NCBI RefSeq assembly: GCF_000376265.1
Contig: NZ_AQWU01000074.1
Coordinates: forward strand, 57,011-121,010
Source: Thermus igniterrae ATCC 700962
Lineage (GTDB): Bacteria > Deinococcota > Deinococci > Deinococcales > Thermaceae
DNA length: 64,000 nucleotides
Reading direction: 5' to 3'
The notes beneath the pieces were generated by a model. It worked only from the letters and a program-made list of their open reading frames with translations. It was not told the origin of the DNA and did no database searches. The translations under genes were made by a program, and so were the position numbers. Below, in pieces: positions 45,870 to 55,027 of the stretch. Positions within the stretch are counted from its first letter, which is position 1; each line of letters starts with the position of its first letter.

Positions 45870-46577
45870 CTATTCTACCTGAGCCAGCAGGAGGAATAGG
45901 CGGCCATAGTGTTCCAACCGTACCCGGAAGCCCACCCCTTCCAGCAGGGCCAAGACCTCCGCTTCCTGGGGGCGCCAGAGGCCCAGGCTGGACCCCGGAC
46001 CCAGGAGGAGGCCAAAAAGCCTTCCCCCAGGGCTCAGGACCCGCCTGGCCTCCGCCGCGGCCTTTGCCGGGTGGAAAAACTCGTTCCAGGTGGGCCCGAT
46101 GGCCACCCCCGTGAAGGCCCCATCCCGGAAGGGCAGGGCCTCCCCGTGCCCCAGGAGGTAGGCCCCGGGGCGCCTCCTTTGGGCCGCCCGCAGGAAGGGG
46201 AGGGAAGGGTCCAGGCCCACCGCCTTTTCCCCCAGGGCCTCCCGGTAGACCCCGGTGCCCGTGCCCACGTCCAGAAAGGGCCCCCCCGTGGGGAGGAGCC
46301 ACCCCCGGAGCCGGGCCAGTTCCTGGACGAAGGAGAGGCGGCCTCCCGAAAGGAGGCCTGTGGAGCGCACCCGCCAGGCATCGTAGAGGAGGGGGACCGG
46401 GGGGAAGGCGTTGACGGCCCGAAGCAGGGGGCGCTCCCGGGAGGCCCTCAGGTCCAGGAAGGGCCCCCTTCGGGGGTAGACCTTCCCGCAGCCCAGGCAA
46501 CGGGCCTCCTCCGCCACGCCGAGCGCGCCCCGGCAGCGCGGGCAGGCCAGAAGGGGTAGGAGCCAGGAGGGTTCCAT
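45870..46577 (-). CDS. AdoMet-dependent methyltransferase with N-terminal zinc ribbon
   Basis: The 235-residue protein starts with a Cys4 zinc ribbon (LLACPRCRG, CLGCGKVYP; Trm112-like). A class I methyltransferase domain follows, with motif I LDVGTGTGVYRE (about residue 101) and the post-motif ALPFRDGAFTGVAIG. The build recalls RlmA rRNA methyltransferases, but the substrate may be a small molecule. It is transcribed with the R2lox gene seven bases downstream. Confidence 0.85.
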   Translation of the reverse strand: MEPSWLLPLLACPRCRGALGVAEEARCLGCGKVYPRRGPFLDLRASRERPLLRAVNAFPPVPLLYDAWRVRSTGLLSGGRLSFVQELARLRGWLLPTGGPFLDVGTGTGVYREALGEKAVGLDPSLPFLRAAQRRRPGAYLLGHGEALPFRDGAFTGVAIGPTWNEFFHPAKAAAEARRVLSPGGRLFGLLLGPGSSLGLWRPQEAEVLALLEGVGFRVRLEHYGRLFLLLAQVE

Positions 46578-46579
46578 GG

Positions 46580-46609
46580 AAAAGGGCCTCCCCAGGGAAT
46601 GGGGAGGCC
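46580..46609 (-). terminator. Intrinsic terminator after the DUF4397 gene
   Basis: A nine-base-pair stem (46609-46601 with 46593-46585) is followed on the minus strand by C and TTTT. It sits 16 bases after the DUF4397 stop and separates it from the methyltransferase gene. Confidence 0.75.
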
Positions 46610-46624
46610 TAGCCTCTTCTGGGG

Positions 46625-47290
46625 CTACCGGTTTCCCCCAAGGGGAGCGGCGTCCACCACCGCCACCACGGTGAGGCTTCCCGCCCGCACGCTACCCACA
46701 GCGAAGACGGTGTAGGTCTTGCCGCTTTCCAGGGTGACCCCGGGGAGATCCAGGGCCACGGTGTTGGTGCCCGCCACCCGGACCTCGAGGTCATACCGTC
46801 CCGCGGGCACCACCGTGTACTGCCCGGCCCGGGGGAAGGGGAGGTTCTGGAAGAGCACCGGGCCGCCCTTCACCGCTACGTCCACTGCCGGGGCGTCGGG
46901 GGAGGTGTGCACCACCCGCACCCGGGCGTAGCCGGCCCGGGGGAAGAGGCCCGCCAGGGCGTCCGTGTACACCTGGGGCCGGATCTGGGCCAGGAAGCCC
47001 GTGGCCGCCACGGTGTAGTAGACCCCCTCCTGCAGGTCCAGCTCGGCGTCAATGACCGCCGGGCTACTCTGCCCCGCAGGCACCACCTGTACCCGCACCT
47101 TGGCCGCGGGCAGGGGGATGTAGGGGGTCACCTGCTTGAAGGCCAGGTTGGTGATGGCCCGCTGGCCGTTCACCAGGACGTCCACCGCCGGGGCGTCGGG
47201 GGAAAGGTGGGCCACCCGCACCATGGCTCCTTGCGCCAGGCCCAGCCCCCCCACCAGCAATACCCAAAAAACTCCCAACCACTTCCTCAT
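46625..47290 (-). CDS. Secreted protein with two DUF4397 repeats
   Basis: The 221-residue precursor has a signal peptide ending LGLAQ. Two tandem DUF4397 immunoglobulin-like repeats open with VRVAHLSPDAPAVDVLVNG and VRVVHTSPDAPAVDVAVKG. Such proteins are secreted or surface-bound; an adhesive or structural role is guessed from the fold. It follows ruvC at a distance of about 100 bases, with no clear promoter recognised there, and ends at a terminator. Confidence 0.85.
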   Translation of the reverse strand: MRKWLGVFWVLLVGGLGLAQGAMVRVAHLSPDAPAVDVLVNGQRAITNLAFKQVTPYIPLPAAKVRVQVVPAGQSSPAVIDAELDLQEGVYYTVAATGFLAQIRPQVYTDALAGLFPRAGYARVRVVHTSPDAPAVDVAVKGGPVLFQNLPFPRAGQYTVVPAGRYDLEVRVAGTNTVALDLPGVTLESGKTYTVFAVGSVRAGSLTVVAVVDAAPLGGNR

Positions 47291-47389
47291 GGCTTTTCCC
47301 TCCCGAGGATCAGGATGGGGTAGGCCTTTCCGTAAAACTTTTGTCCAGGATACGGAAGGGGGAGGAACCTGTGGCCCCGGCTACCAAAC

Positions 47390-47890
47390 CTAGAGGGGTT
47401 TGGCTGCCCCCAGCCGGGCGTGAAAGGCGTGGGTGAGGGCGATGGCTAGGGCGTCCGCCAGGTGGCTGGGTTTGGGCGCCTCCTTGAGGCCCAGGATGCC
47501 CCGCACCATCAGGGCCACCTCCTCCTTGCCCGCGTGTCCGTGCCCGGCCAGGGCCTGCTTCACCTGCATGGGCCCGTAGGCATAGACCGGCACCCCCGTT
47601 TCAAAGGCGGCCACCAGCACCGCCCCCAGGGCCCAGCCCACCTTGTAGGCCAGCTCGTTTTGACGGTAGAAGTACTGCTCCTCCACCGCCAGGGCCTCGG
47701 GCCGGAAGCGGAGGAGGGCCTCCCGCACCCGGGCGTGGATGCGTCCCACCCGTTCCTGGGCCGGCTCCCGGTGGGCCGTCTTGACCACCTCCCCGTGGAG
47801 GAGGTGGGCCTTGAGGGCCCCCTTGCCCTCCACCCGCACCACCCCCAGGCCCAGGTGGGTGATCCCGGGGTCTATGCCGGCCACCACCAT
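47390..47890 (-). CDS. ruvC: Holliday junction resolvase RuvC
   Basis: The 166-residue nuclease has the same length as the T. thermophilus enzyme. All four catalytic acidic or histidine residues are in place: Asp7 (GIDPGI), Glu70 (AVEEQYF), His143 and Asp146 (PSHLADALA). It resolves four-way junctions with RuvAB. It follows ftsZ by 12 bases at the distal end of the division cluster. Confidence 0.96.
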   Translation of the reverse strand: MVVAGIDPGITHLGLGVVRVEGKGALKAHLLHGEVVKTAHREPAQERVGRIHARVREALLRFRPEALAVEEQYFYRQNELAYKVGWALGAVLVAAFETGVPVYAYGPMQVKQALAGHGHAGKEEVALMVRGILGLKEAPKPSHLADALAIALTHAFHARLGAAKPL

Positions 47891-47902
47891 GCCCTGGGCT
47901 TT

Positions 47903-48958
47903 TCAGTTCCCCTTCCGGGGAGGGTAGTCGCCGTCCCCGTAGCGGATGAAGGCGGGGATGTCAAAGTTGTAGGGGTCGGGGTGGGCGGGGAAGTCCAGGG
48001 GGCGGATGGGCCTGGGCACCACGGTGCTCTCGCCGAAGCCGGCGGCGATGAGGATCACCCGGAGCTCGTCCTGGGCCCGGTCGTCGTAGGTGACCCCGTA
48101 GAGGATGTCCACGTCCTGGTTGCCCGTGGCCTCCCGCACCCGTTCCACCACCTCGGCCGCCTCCATCAGGGAGAGGTCCTCGGAGCCCACCACGTTGAGG
48201 AGGAGGCGCTTGGCCCCTTCAATGGAGCGCTCCAGGAGGGGGCTCATGGTGGCGGTCTTGGCGGCCTCCTCCACCCGGCTTTCCCCACGTCCGGCCCCGA
48301 TGCCCATGAGCACCTGGCCGGCTCCTTCCAGCAGGGCCTTGACGTCGGCGAAGTCCACGTTGATGAGCCCGGGGAGGTTGATGACGTCGGTGATGCCCTT
48401 TACCCCGTGGTAGAGCACCCGGTCGGCGATGAGGAAGGCGTCCTTGAGGCTCACCTTCTTGTCCACGGCGGAGAGGAGGCGGTCGTTTTGCACCACCACC
48501 ATGGCGTCCACCCGCTCCTTGAGGCGCTTGATGCCCTCCTCTGCCGCCTTGAGCCGCTTAGGGCCTTCAAAGCTGAAGGGGCGGGTGACCACGGCCACGG
48601 TGAGGGCTCCCTGGCGCTTGGCGATCTCCGCCACGATGGGGGCGCTTCCCGTGCCCGTGCCGCCTCCCATGCCCGCGGTGAGGAAGACCAGGTCCGCCCC
48701 CTCCAGGGCCTCGGCGATGAGGTCCTCGGCCTCGAGGGCCGCCTTCTCCCCGATCTCCGGGTTGGCCCCCGCCCCCAGGCCGCGGGTGAGCTTCTCCCCC
48801 AGCTGGATGCGCACGTCGGCCAGGCTCTTGGCCAGCACCTGGGCGTCGGTGTTGGCGGCAATGAACTCCACCCCCACCAACCCCGCCTCAATCATGCGGT
48901 TCACCGCGTTGTTCCCCGCGCCCCCGAGGCCGATAACCTTGATGACCGCTCCTTCCAT
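47903..48958 (-). CDS. ftsZ: Cell division GTPase FtsZ
   Basis: The 351-residue tubulin homologue has the GTP-binding [17 protein letters not shown] loop, the N-terminal [15 protein letters not shown] and T7-loop [11 protein letters not shown]. The C-terminal tail ends with the FtsA/ZipA-binding-like peptide [11 protein letters not shown]. It builds the Z-ring. It lies after ftsA with a 22-base gap and a ribosome site. Confidence 0.97.
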   Translation of the reverse strand: MEGAVIKVIGLGGAGNNAVNRMIEAGLVGVEFIAANTDAQVLAKSLADVRIQLGEKLTRGLGAGANPEIGEKAALEAEDLIAEALEGADLVFLTAGMGGGTGTGSAPIVAEIAKRQGALTVAVVTRPFSFEGPKRLKAAEEGIKRLKERVDAMVVVQNDRLLSAVDKKVSLKDAFLIADRVLYHGVKGITDVINLPGLINVDFADVKALLEGAGQVLMGIGAGRGESRVEEAAKTATMSPLLERSIEGAKRLLLNVVGSEDLSLMEAAEVVERVREATGNQDVDILYGVTYDDRAQDELRVILIAAGFGESTVVPRPIRPLDFPAHPDPYNFDIPAFIRYGDGDYPPRKGN

Positions 48959-48980
48959 CTCCGCCTCCCCTCCCCATGCC

Positions 48981-50222
48981 TCAGAATAGATTGTTCAAAA
49001 TCTCCTTGAGACGGGCCCAGAAGCCTTCTCCCCTGGGCGCTTCCTCCTTTTTCTCCCGCCTTTGGGCGCGCCGGGGCTCGGGGGCCCGCACGGGCAGGGT
49101 GCTGCCGTAGCGCACCAGCCCCACCGCGGTGGCGTGGCCCGGGGTGGCCACCACGTCGGTGAGGCCCGAGACCCCCTGGGGCTTGCCCAGGCGTACCGGT
49201 AGGCCGTACTGCTGCCGGGCCAGGAGGTCAAACCCCCTTAGCAGGGCCGCCCCTCCCGTGAGGATCACCCGGTTGACCCGGATCTCCAGGGGTCCCATGG
49301 CCTCGTCCACCGACTGGCGGGCCAGGTGCAGGATTTCCCGCAGGCGGGGGCGGATGATGCGGGCCAGCTCCGGGGCGGGTACCTCCCCCAAAGACCCTCC
49401 CTCCTGGTTGATCTCCAGGACCAGTTCGGGGTCGGCCAGCTCGGGCAGGGCCGCCCCGTACTTGCGCTTCACCCTTTCCGCCTCCTCAAAGGGGATTTTG
49501 AGGAGCTGGGCGATGTCCTGGGTCACGTGGTCCCCGCCCAAGGGGAGGACGGCGGAGTGGGCCAGGCGCCCCTCGCGGAAGACGGCCACGTCGGTGGTGC
49601 CGCCGCCAATGTCCAGGAGGAGGACGGTCATGTGCTCCTCCTCGGGGCTTAAGACCCCCAGGCCGCTCGCCAGGGTCTGGGCCACCAGGGCCTCAATCTC
49701 CAGTCCCGCTTCCTCCACCGCCCGGCGCAGGTTGGCCAGGGGACCGCGGCCTGCGGCCACCAGGTGGACGTCCACCTCGAGGCGCACCCCCGCCATGCCC
49801 ACGGGGTCGCGGATCCCCTCCTGCCCGTCCACCTTAAACTCCAGGGGCAGGGCGTGGAGGAGTTCCAGCTCCGCATCAAAGGGGTAGGCCTTGGCCTGCT
49901 CAATGGCCCGTTCCACGTCGGCCTCGGAGATGCTCTGCCCCCGGCGGATGGCCGCCAGGCCGTGGCTGGTCACGCTCCTGAGGTGGGGCCCTCCTACCCC
50001 CAGCATCACCCGCTCCACCTTGACCCCCGCCACCCGCTCCGCCTGGTGGACGCTTTGGCGGATGGCCTCCGTGGTGCGCTCCAGGTTGACCACCACGCCC
50101 CGCTTCAGCCCCTGCGAGGGCACGGTGCCCTCGCCGATGATGTCCAATACGCCATCGGGGGCCAGTTCCCCGATCACGGTGGTGACCTTGCTGGTGCCGA
50201 CGTCCAGTCCTGCGATAATCAT
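48981..50222 (-). CDS. ftsA: Cell division protein FtsA
   Basis: The 413-residue actin-like ATPase has phosphate loops ([16 protein letters not shown] at the N-terminus, [17 protein letters not shown]), the 1C domain and a basic/amphipathic C-terminal helix ([14 protein letters not shown]) for membrane attachment. It anchors FtsZ. ATG 50222 is chosen; seven more residues would overlap further into ftsQ. It overlaps the ftsQ stop by four bases. Confidence 0.96.
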   Translation of the reverse strand: MIIAGLDVGTSKVTTVIGELAPDGVLDIIGEGTVPSQGLKRGVVVNLERTTEAIRQSVHQAERVAGVKVERVMLGVGGPHLRSVTSHGLAAIRRGQSISEADVERAIEQAKAYPFDAELELLHALPLEFKVDGQEGIRDPVGMAGVRLEVDVHLVAAGRGPLANLRRAVEEAGLEIEALVAQTLASGLGVLSPEEEHMTVLLLDIGGGTTDVAVFREGRLAHSAVLPLGGDHVTQDIAQLLKIPFEEAERVKRKYGAALPELADPELVLEINQEGGSLGEVPAPELARIIRPRLREILHLARQSVDEAMGPLEIRVNRVILTGGAALLRGFDLLARQQYGLPVRLGKPQGVSGLTDVVATPGHATAVGLVRYGSTLPVRAPEPRRAQRREKKEEAPRGEGFWARLKEILNNLF

Positions 50223-50803
50223 GGGCGTACGCTCACCCCCCAAGAATACAGGTAAACCGCTCCCTTAGGCCGGCCCGCTTGGGCATACTTTAGCAGAAAT
50301 TGCGCATCGGGGGCGAAAAGGCTTCCCTCCCGGAACTCCACCCAGAAGCCGGCAGGCGTATAGCGGAGCCTCTGGGCCTCGGGATAGGCCCGGGCCAGGA
50401 CCAGGAGAGCCTCCTTGGGCAGGGGGCCCTGGCCCTCCACCCGGGGTCCCTTGGCCCAGGGGGCGCCCCCGGGCAGGAGGGTGCCGTCTTGGGCCAGGGC
50501 CGACCCATCGGCCAGGGGGAGGAAGGGCTCCCTTTCCCGCACCAGGAGGCGCACCTCCCCCACCTTGGGTTTTTCCAGCCTGGCCTCCGCCACCCAGGGG
50601 TCCTGGAGGAGGGGTTCTAGGCGGCTTGGCCCCACCCAGAGCCAGGCCTCGCCGGGGAAGAGGCCCGTGCGGGCCAGGACCTCCGCCTCCTTCAGGTGCC
50701 TCAGGCCCACCACCTCCACCCGCTCCACTGGGAACAGGACCAGGCTGGCCACGTACAGGGTAGCCAGGAGGAGGAGGGCCAGCAGGCTTCTCATGGTCCC
50801 CAT
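50219..50803 (-). CDS. ftsQ: Divisome protein FtsQ (POTRA domain)
   Basis: The 194-residue protein has one N-terminal membrane helix (LLALLLLATLYVASLVLF) and an extracytoplasmic POTRA domain (VERVEVVGLRHLKEAEVLARTG). It is short for FtsQ but lies in the standard order between murB and ftsA. ATG 50803 follows GGAGGTAAG; an in-frame ATG at 50794 is the alternative start. It links early and late divisome parts with FtsL. Confidence 0.9.
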   Translation of the reverse strand: MGTMRSLLALLLLATLYVASLVLFPVERVEVVGLRHLKEAEVLARTGLFPGEAWLWVGPSRLEPLLQDPWVAEARLEKPKVGEVRLLVREREPFLPLADGSALAQDGTLLPGGAPWAKGPRVEGQGPLPKEALLVLARAYPEAQRLRYTPAGFWVEFREGSLFAPDAQFLLKYAQAGRPKGAVYLYSWGVSVRP

Positions 50804-50837
50804 CTTACCTCCAAGCCCTTAACCAAGGCCTTTCCCC

Positions 50838-51635
50838 TCACGGCCACACCTCCCACTCCAGTTCCAGGGGAAGCTCCTCCCGGATGCGGCGGAGAAGCTC
50901 CAGGACATCCTTGGCCGTGGCCTGGCCCAGGTTGATGATAAAGTTGCCGTGCTCCAGGGAGACCATGGCGTCCCCCACCCGCAGGCCCTTGAGCCCCCGC
51001 TCGTCGATGAGGCGCCCCGCGGACTGCCCTGGGGGGTTTTTGAAGGCGCATCCGGCGCTTTTCCGCTTGGGCTGGCCCTTGCGGGCGGCGTCTACCTCGG
51101 CCATCCGCCGCCGAATCTCCTCCTGGGGACGTTCCTTCAGCCTTAGCTTGACCCGGGTCACGATCCCCCCGGGGGGAAGGCGGCTGGTGCGGTAGCCGAA
51201 GCCCAGCTCCTCGGGCCGGTAGAGGTGGAAGCGGCCCTCGTGGAAAATCTCCACCACCTCCAGGGCGTCGGCCATCTCCCCGAAGCGGGTGCCGGCGTTC
51301 ATCCGCACCGCGCCCCCCACCTGGGCGGGGATGCCAAGAAGCCCTTCCAGCCCGGAAAGCCCCGCCCGGGCCGCCTCCTGCACCAGGAGGGGCAGGAGGG
51401 TCCCTGCCCCCACCCAGCCCTGGAGGTCGTAGGCCTGGAACTCCCCCGCCAGGCGGATGACCCGCTCCGGCACCCCCTCGTCCAGGACCAGGAGGTTGGA
51501 GCCGTTCCCTAGGACCCGGTAGGGGGCTTCCGTGGCCCTCAGGAGGTCCTCCCGGGTCTCCACGGTCCAGAGCTCGGCGGGCCCTCCCACCCCCAGGGTG
51601 GTGTAGTCCTTGAGGAGAACCCGTTCAACCCTCAT
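50838..51635 (-). CDS. murB: UDP-N-acetylenolpyruvoylglucosamine reductase MurB
   Basis: The 265-residue FAD enzyme has the GNGSNLLVLDEGVPE flavin loop, GIPAQVGGAVRMNAG, and the conserved SAGCAFKNPPG, which carries a cysteine near the usual serine/cysteine acid position. It makes UDP-MurNAc. The short length places it with type II MurB. It overlaps murC by 11 bases. Confidence 0.95.
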   Translation of the reverse strand: MRVERVLLKDYTTLGVGGPAELWTVETREDLLRATEAPYRVLGNGSNLLVLDEGVPERVIRLAGEFQAYDLQGWVGAGTLLPLLVQEAARAGLSGLEGLLGIPAQVGGAVRMNAGTRFGEMADALEVVEIFHEGRFHLYRPEELGFGYRTSRLPPGGIVTRVKLRLKERPQEEIRRRMAEVDAARKGQPKRKSAGCAFKNPPGQSAGRLIDERGLKGLRVGDAMVSLEHGNFIINLGQATAKDVLELLRRIREELPLELEWEVWP

Positions 51636-52965
51636 GGACCAGCCTCCGGGCCAGTTCCGTCACGTCCCCCGCCCCCAGGGTGAGCCACACGTCCTCGGAG
51701 GTGGCGCTACTCTTGGCGTAGACCAGGGCCTCCTCGGGGTAGAGGAAGCGGGCCTCGGCCCCCAGGGCGCGAAGCCCCTCGGCGATGCGGCGGCTGAGCT
51801 CCTCCGAGGCCGGGCCTCCCCCTTCCCCCGCGGTGTACACGGGGAGGACCACCACCTCGTGGGCCAGGGCCAGGGCCTCCACGAACTCCCGCCAGAGCTC
51901 CTGGGTGCGCAACAGGCGGTGGGGCTGGAAGATGGCCCGCACCCGGCGGCCCAGGAGCTTTGCCGCTTCCAGGGTGGCCCGCACCTCCGTGGGGTGGTGG
52001 GCGTAGTCGTCCACCACCCAGGCTCCCCGTACCTCTCCCACCTTCTGGAAGCGCCGCCCCACCCCGGGGAAGCGGGCAAGCCCCTTCAGGATGGCCTCCT
52101 CCTCCACCCCGAAGGCCAGGGCGGCCAGGGCGGCGGCCAGGGCGTTTTTCACGTTGTGCATGCCCGGCACCCTTAGGGTGGCTTCCCCCAGGATCTTTCC
52201 CTGGTGCACTAGGAGGAAGCGGCTTCCCATGGGGCCCAGGATTACTCCTTCCGCCCAGAGCTCCCCCCTTAAGCCGAAGCGCCGCGGGGAGAGGCCGGCG
52301 GCCACCTCCTGGAGGAGGGGGTCCTCCGTGGGCACCACCGCCACCTCCGCCCCCGCCAGGAAGCCCCGCATGGCGGCCATCAGGGCCTCGAGGCTCTCGT
52401 GGTAGTTGGGTGCCTTCTGCCCCGGGGGGGCGATGTGGTCGGCCTCGAGGTTGGTGGCCACCGCCACCCGCACCCGCACGCCCTGGAAGAGGGCGTCGGA
52501 CTCGTCCACCTCCGCCAGGCGAGGGCCTAGGCCGTAGCGGGCGTTTCCTGGCAGGAGGGAAAGCTCGCCCCCCAGGAGCACCCAGGGGTCCAGGCCCGCC
52601 TCCAGGAGGATGCTGGCCAGCATCCCCGTGGTGGTGGTCTTGCCGTGGGTGCCCGTCACCCCCAGGGAGGGTTTTTGCCCAAGGAGGTGGGCCAGGAGCT
52701 CCATGCGCCTCAGCACCCGCATCCCCCGCCGCCTGGCCTCGGTCACCTCGGGGTGGTCCAGGGGGATGGGGGTGGGCACCACCAGGGTGTCCTCCTCCCC
52801 CAGATGGGCGGGGTCATGCCCTTGGTGGACGGGTATGCCCAGGGCTTTGGCCCGCTTCCCCGGGGAGAGGTCGCACCCCGTCACGGCCACGCCCTCCGCC
52901 CGTAAGAGTTGGGCCAGGGCGCTCATGCCCACCCCTTCCACCCCCATGATGTGCGCGCGCTTCAT
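51625..52965 (-). CDS. murC: UDP-N-acetylmuramate-L-alanine ligase MurC
   Basis: The 446-residue Mur ligase has the N-terminal GVEGVGMSALAQLL, ATP loop GVTGTHGKTTTTGML, and DDYAHHPTEVRATL in the C-terminal domain. It adds L-Ala to UDP-MurNAc. ATG 52965 overlaps the murG stop by four bases; the longer upstream frame lies within murG and is rejected. Confidence 0.96.
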   Translation of the reverse strand: MKRAHIMGVEGVGMSALAQLLRAEGVAVTGCDLSPGKRAKALGIPVHQGHDPAHLGEEDTLVVPTPIPLDHPEVTEARRRGMRVLRRMELLAHLLGQKPSLGVTGTHGKTTTTGMLASILLEAGLDPWVLLGGELSLLPGNARYGLGPRLAEVDESDALFQGVRVRVAVATNLEADHIAPPGQKAPNYHESLEALMAAMRGFLAGAEVAVVPTEDPLLQEVAAGLSPRRFGLRGELWAEGVILGPMGSRFLLVHQGKILGEATLRVPGMHNVKNALAAALAALAFGVEEEAILKGLARFPGVGRRFQKVGEVRGAWVVDDYAHHPTEVRATLEAAKLLGRRVRAIFQPHRLLRTQELWREFVEALALAHEVVVLPVYTAGEGGGPASEELSRRIAEGLRALGAEARFLYPEEALVYAKSSATSEDVWLTLGAGDVTELARRLVHEG

Positions 52966-53981
52966 AGGAATTCCTCCAGCCAATCTGCAATCCTCCCCGC
53001 CGCCCCCTCGGGGGAAAGGCGGGCGATGCCCTCCCGGTAGGGCCAGGGGTTCCCCAGGAGGCGCTCCACCTGCTGGGCTAGCCGGGCGTAGTCCCCTAGC
53101 TCCGCCCCCCCTGCCTTCTGGTAGGCCCGGGCGTTGGCCAGCTGGGCTCCCCCGTCCAGCCTGGGGTTTAGGGGGAAGAGGAGGGCGGGGAGGCGGTGGA
53201 AGGCGGCCTCGGCCAGGGTGCCCGCCCCAGCCCGGGAAAGGAGGAGGTCGGCGGCGCTCATGGCCAGGGGGGCGTCCAGGAAGCCCGCTACCCGGTAGGC
53301 CTCTTCCTCCAGGTGGCGGTAGCGGGTAAGCCACCTTTCCCCCACCTGGTGGAGGACGGGGAGGCCTAGGGGTTTGAGGAGGGGAGGTAGCTTTTCGTTG
53401 AGTTCCAGGCTCCCCTGGCTACCTCCCAGGACCAGGAGAAGGGGCTTCTTCGGGTCAAAACCCAGCTGGGCTTTGGCTTCCTCCTTTGGGTAGCGCACCT
53501 CCCGCACGGGGTAGCCCGTGACCCGGGCCTTGCCCCTGAGCCAGGAGGGCAGGTCTGCGGGCACGCTCAGGGCCAGGCCCCGGGCCAAAGGGGCAAGGAG
53601 GCGGATGGCCAGGCCCAGCCTGGCGTTTTGCTCGTGCAGGAGCACGGGAACTCCCTTGAGCTCCCCTAAGAAGGCGGCGGGGAAGCCGGCATACCCCCCG
53701 GTGGAGAGGACCGCCTTGGGCCGCTCCTGCTTGAGCACCTTCCAGGCCGCCTGGAGCCCCTGGGCCAGCTTCCAGGCCTCCTTGGGCTTCAAGGCGCTCC
53801 GGTCCAGCTTGCCCGCGGGGATGAGGGCGTGGGGCAGGGGGCTTTGCGGGAGGAGGCGGGCCTCGAGGCCCTCCCGGCTCCCCACGTAGAAGACCGCGTG
53901 CCCCCGCCGCCTCAGCTCCTCGGCCACGGCCAGGGCGGGAAAGAGGTGCCCCCCCGTACCACCCCCCGTCAGGAGGACCAT
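52962..53981 (-). CDS. murG: Lipid II synthase MurG
   Basis: The 339-residue GT28 glycosyltransferase has the N-terminal GGGTGGHLFPALAVAEEL, the middle LVLGGSQGSLELNEKLP and the C-terminal DLLLSRAGAGTLAEAAFHRLPALLFP. It transfers GlcNAc to lipid I at the inner face of the membrane. It overlaps ftsW by 13 bases. Confidence 0.96.
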   Translation of the reverse strand: MVLLTGGGTGGHLFPALAVAEELRRRGHAVFYVGSREGLEARLLPQSPLPHALIPAGKLDRSALKPKEAWKLAQGLQAAWKVLKQERPKAVLSTGGYAGFPAAFLGELKGVPVLLHEQNARLGLAIRLLAPLARGLALSVPADLPSWLRGKARVTGYPVREVRYPKEEAKAQLGFDPKKPLLLVLGGSQGSLELNEKLPPLLKPLGLPVLHQVGERWLTRYRHLEEEAYRVAGFLDAPLAMSAADLLLSRAGAGTLAEAAFHRLPALLFPLNPRLDGGAQLANARAYQKAGGAELGDYARLAQQVERLLGNPWPYREGIARLSPEGAAGRIADWLEEFL

Positions 53982-55027
53982 TCCACCACCCCCTTGGCCC
54001 GCACCTCCCGGGCCAGGCGCAGGAGTATTCCCACGGCAAGCCCCGAGACCAGAAGCGAGCTTCCCCCATAGGACACCAGGGGCAAAGGCACCCCGGTTAC
54101 CGGGAGGAAGCCCATGGTCACCCCGATGTTGAGGGCCGCCTGCAGGGTGAGGTAGAGGGTGAGGCCCAGGGCCACCAGGCTTAAGGGGCCCTTGAGGGCC
54201 AGGGCCAGGGACAGGCCCCGCAGGAAGAGGAGGAAGTACAGAAAGAGGACCACCAGCCCCCCCAGCCAGCCCGTGGCGAAGACCACGCTGGCGAAGACCA
54301 TGTCGTTATGGGCCTCGGGCAGGTGGGGCAGCTCCCCCCCGGGGCCCTGGCCGAAGGGACCTGCTAGGACCAGGGCTTTCTGGGCCTGGAGCACCTGGTA
54401 GGCGGCCTGGGAGGGGTTGGCTTCCCCTTGGATGTAATCCAAAAATCCCGCGAAGCGTTCGGAGACGTAGCTGAAGCGGGCAAAGTAGTAGCCGGAGAAG
54501 GGGGAGAGGGCCAGAACCCCCGCCAGGCTCACCACCACAAGCCGCCGCCAGGGGACGCCCGCCAGCACGAAGAGGAGCCCTCCCAGGGTGAGGAGGAAGA
54601 GGGCGGTGGCGAAGTCGGGCTCCACCAGCACCAACCCGGCGGTGGCCGCGGTGAGGATGGCCGCCCCCACGATGGGGTAGTCGTGCCCCTTGCGCCCCAC
54701 AAAAGAGGCCAGGTAGAAGACCAGGGCCAGCTTGGCCAGCTCGGAGGGTTGGAAGGCCACAGGGCCCAGGTAGAACCAGCGCCGCACCCCCCCAGGCCCA
54801 TCCCCCACCAGGAGGACCAGGACCAAAAGGACCAGGGTGGCCCCCAGGAGGACCCTGGCCCCCTGGAGGAGGCGCATGGGCGGCAGGGCAAAGCCCAGGG
54901 CCATGGCCCCCAGGGCGCTTCCCACCCGCAGGAGGTGGCCCTGCAGGAGGTCGGGCTCGGCCACCCCCACCCCCAGGAGGCCAAAGGCCATGAGGAGCAG
55001 GCTGCTCAGGAGGAGGACGGGGTCCAA
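53969..55027 (-). CDS. ftsW: SEDS glycosyltransferase FtsW
   Basis: The 352-residue protein has about ten membrane segments. SEDS motifs are visible: RRWFYLGPVAFQPSELAKLAL, VEPDFATALF with the catalytic-region Asp, EAHNDMVFASV and TGVPLPLVSYGGSSLL. It polymerises lipid II with the adjacent cluster's FtsI. The TTG start at 55027 overlaps murD by 22 bases. Confidence 0.94.
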   Translation of the reverse strand: MDPVLLLSSLLLMAFGLLGVGVAEPDLLQGHLLRVGSALGAMALGFALPPMRLLQGARVLLGATLVLLVLVLLVGDGPGGVRRWFYLGPVAFQPSELAKLALVFYLASFVGRKGHDYPIVGAAILTAATAGLVLVEPDFATALFLLTLGGLLFVLAGVPWRRLVVVSLAGVLALSPFSGYYFARFSYVSERFAGFLDYIQGEANPSQAAYQVLQAQKALVLAGPFGQGPGGELPHLPEAHNDMVFASVVFATGWLGGLVVLFLYFLLFLRGLSLALALKGPLSLVALGLTLYLTLQAALNIGVTMGFLPVTGVPLPLVSYGGSSLLVSGLAVGILLRLAREVRAKGVVEWSS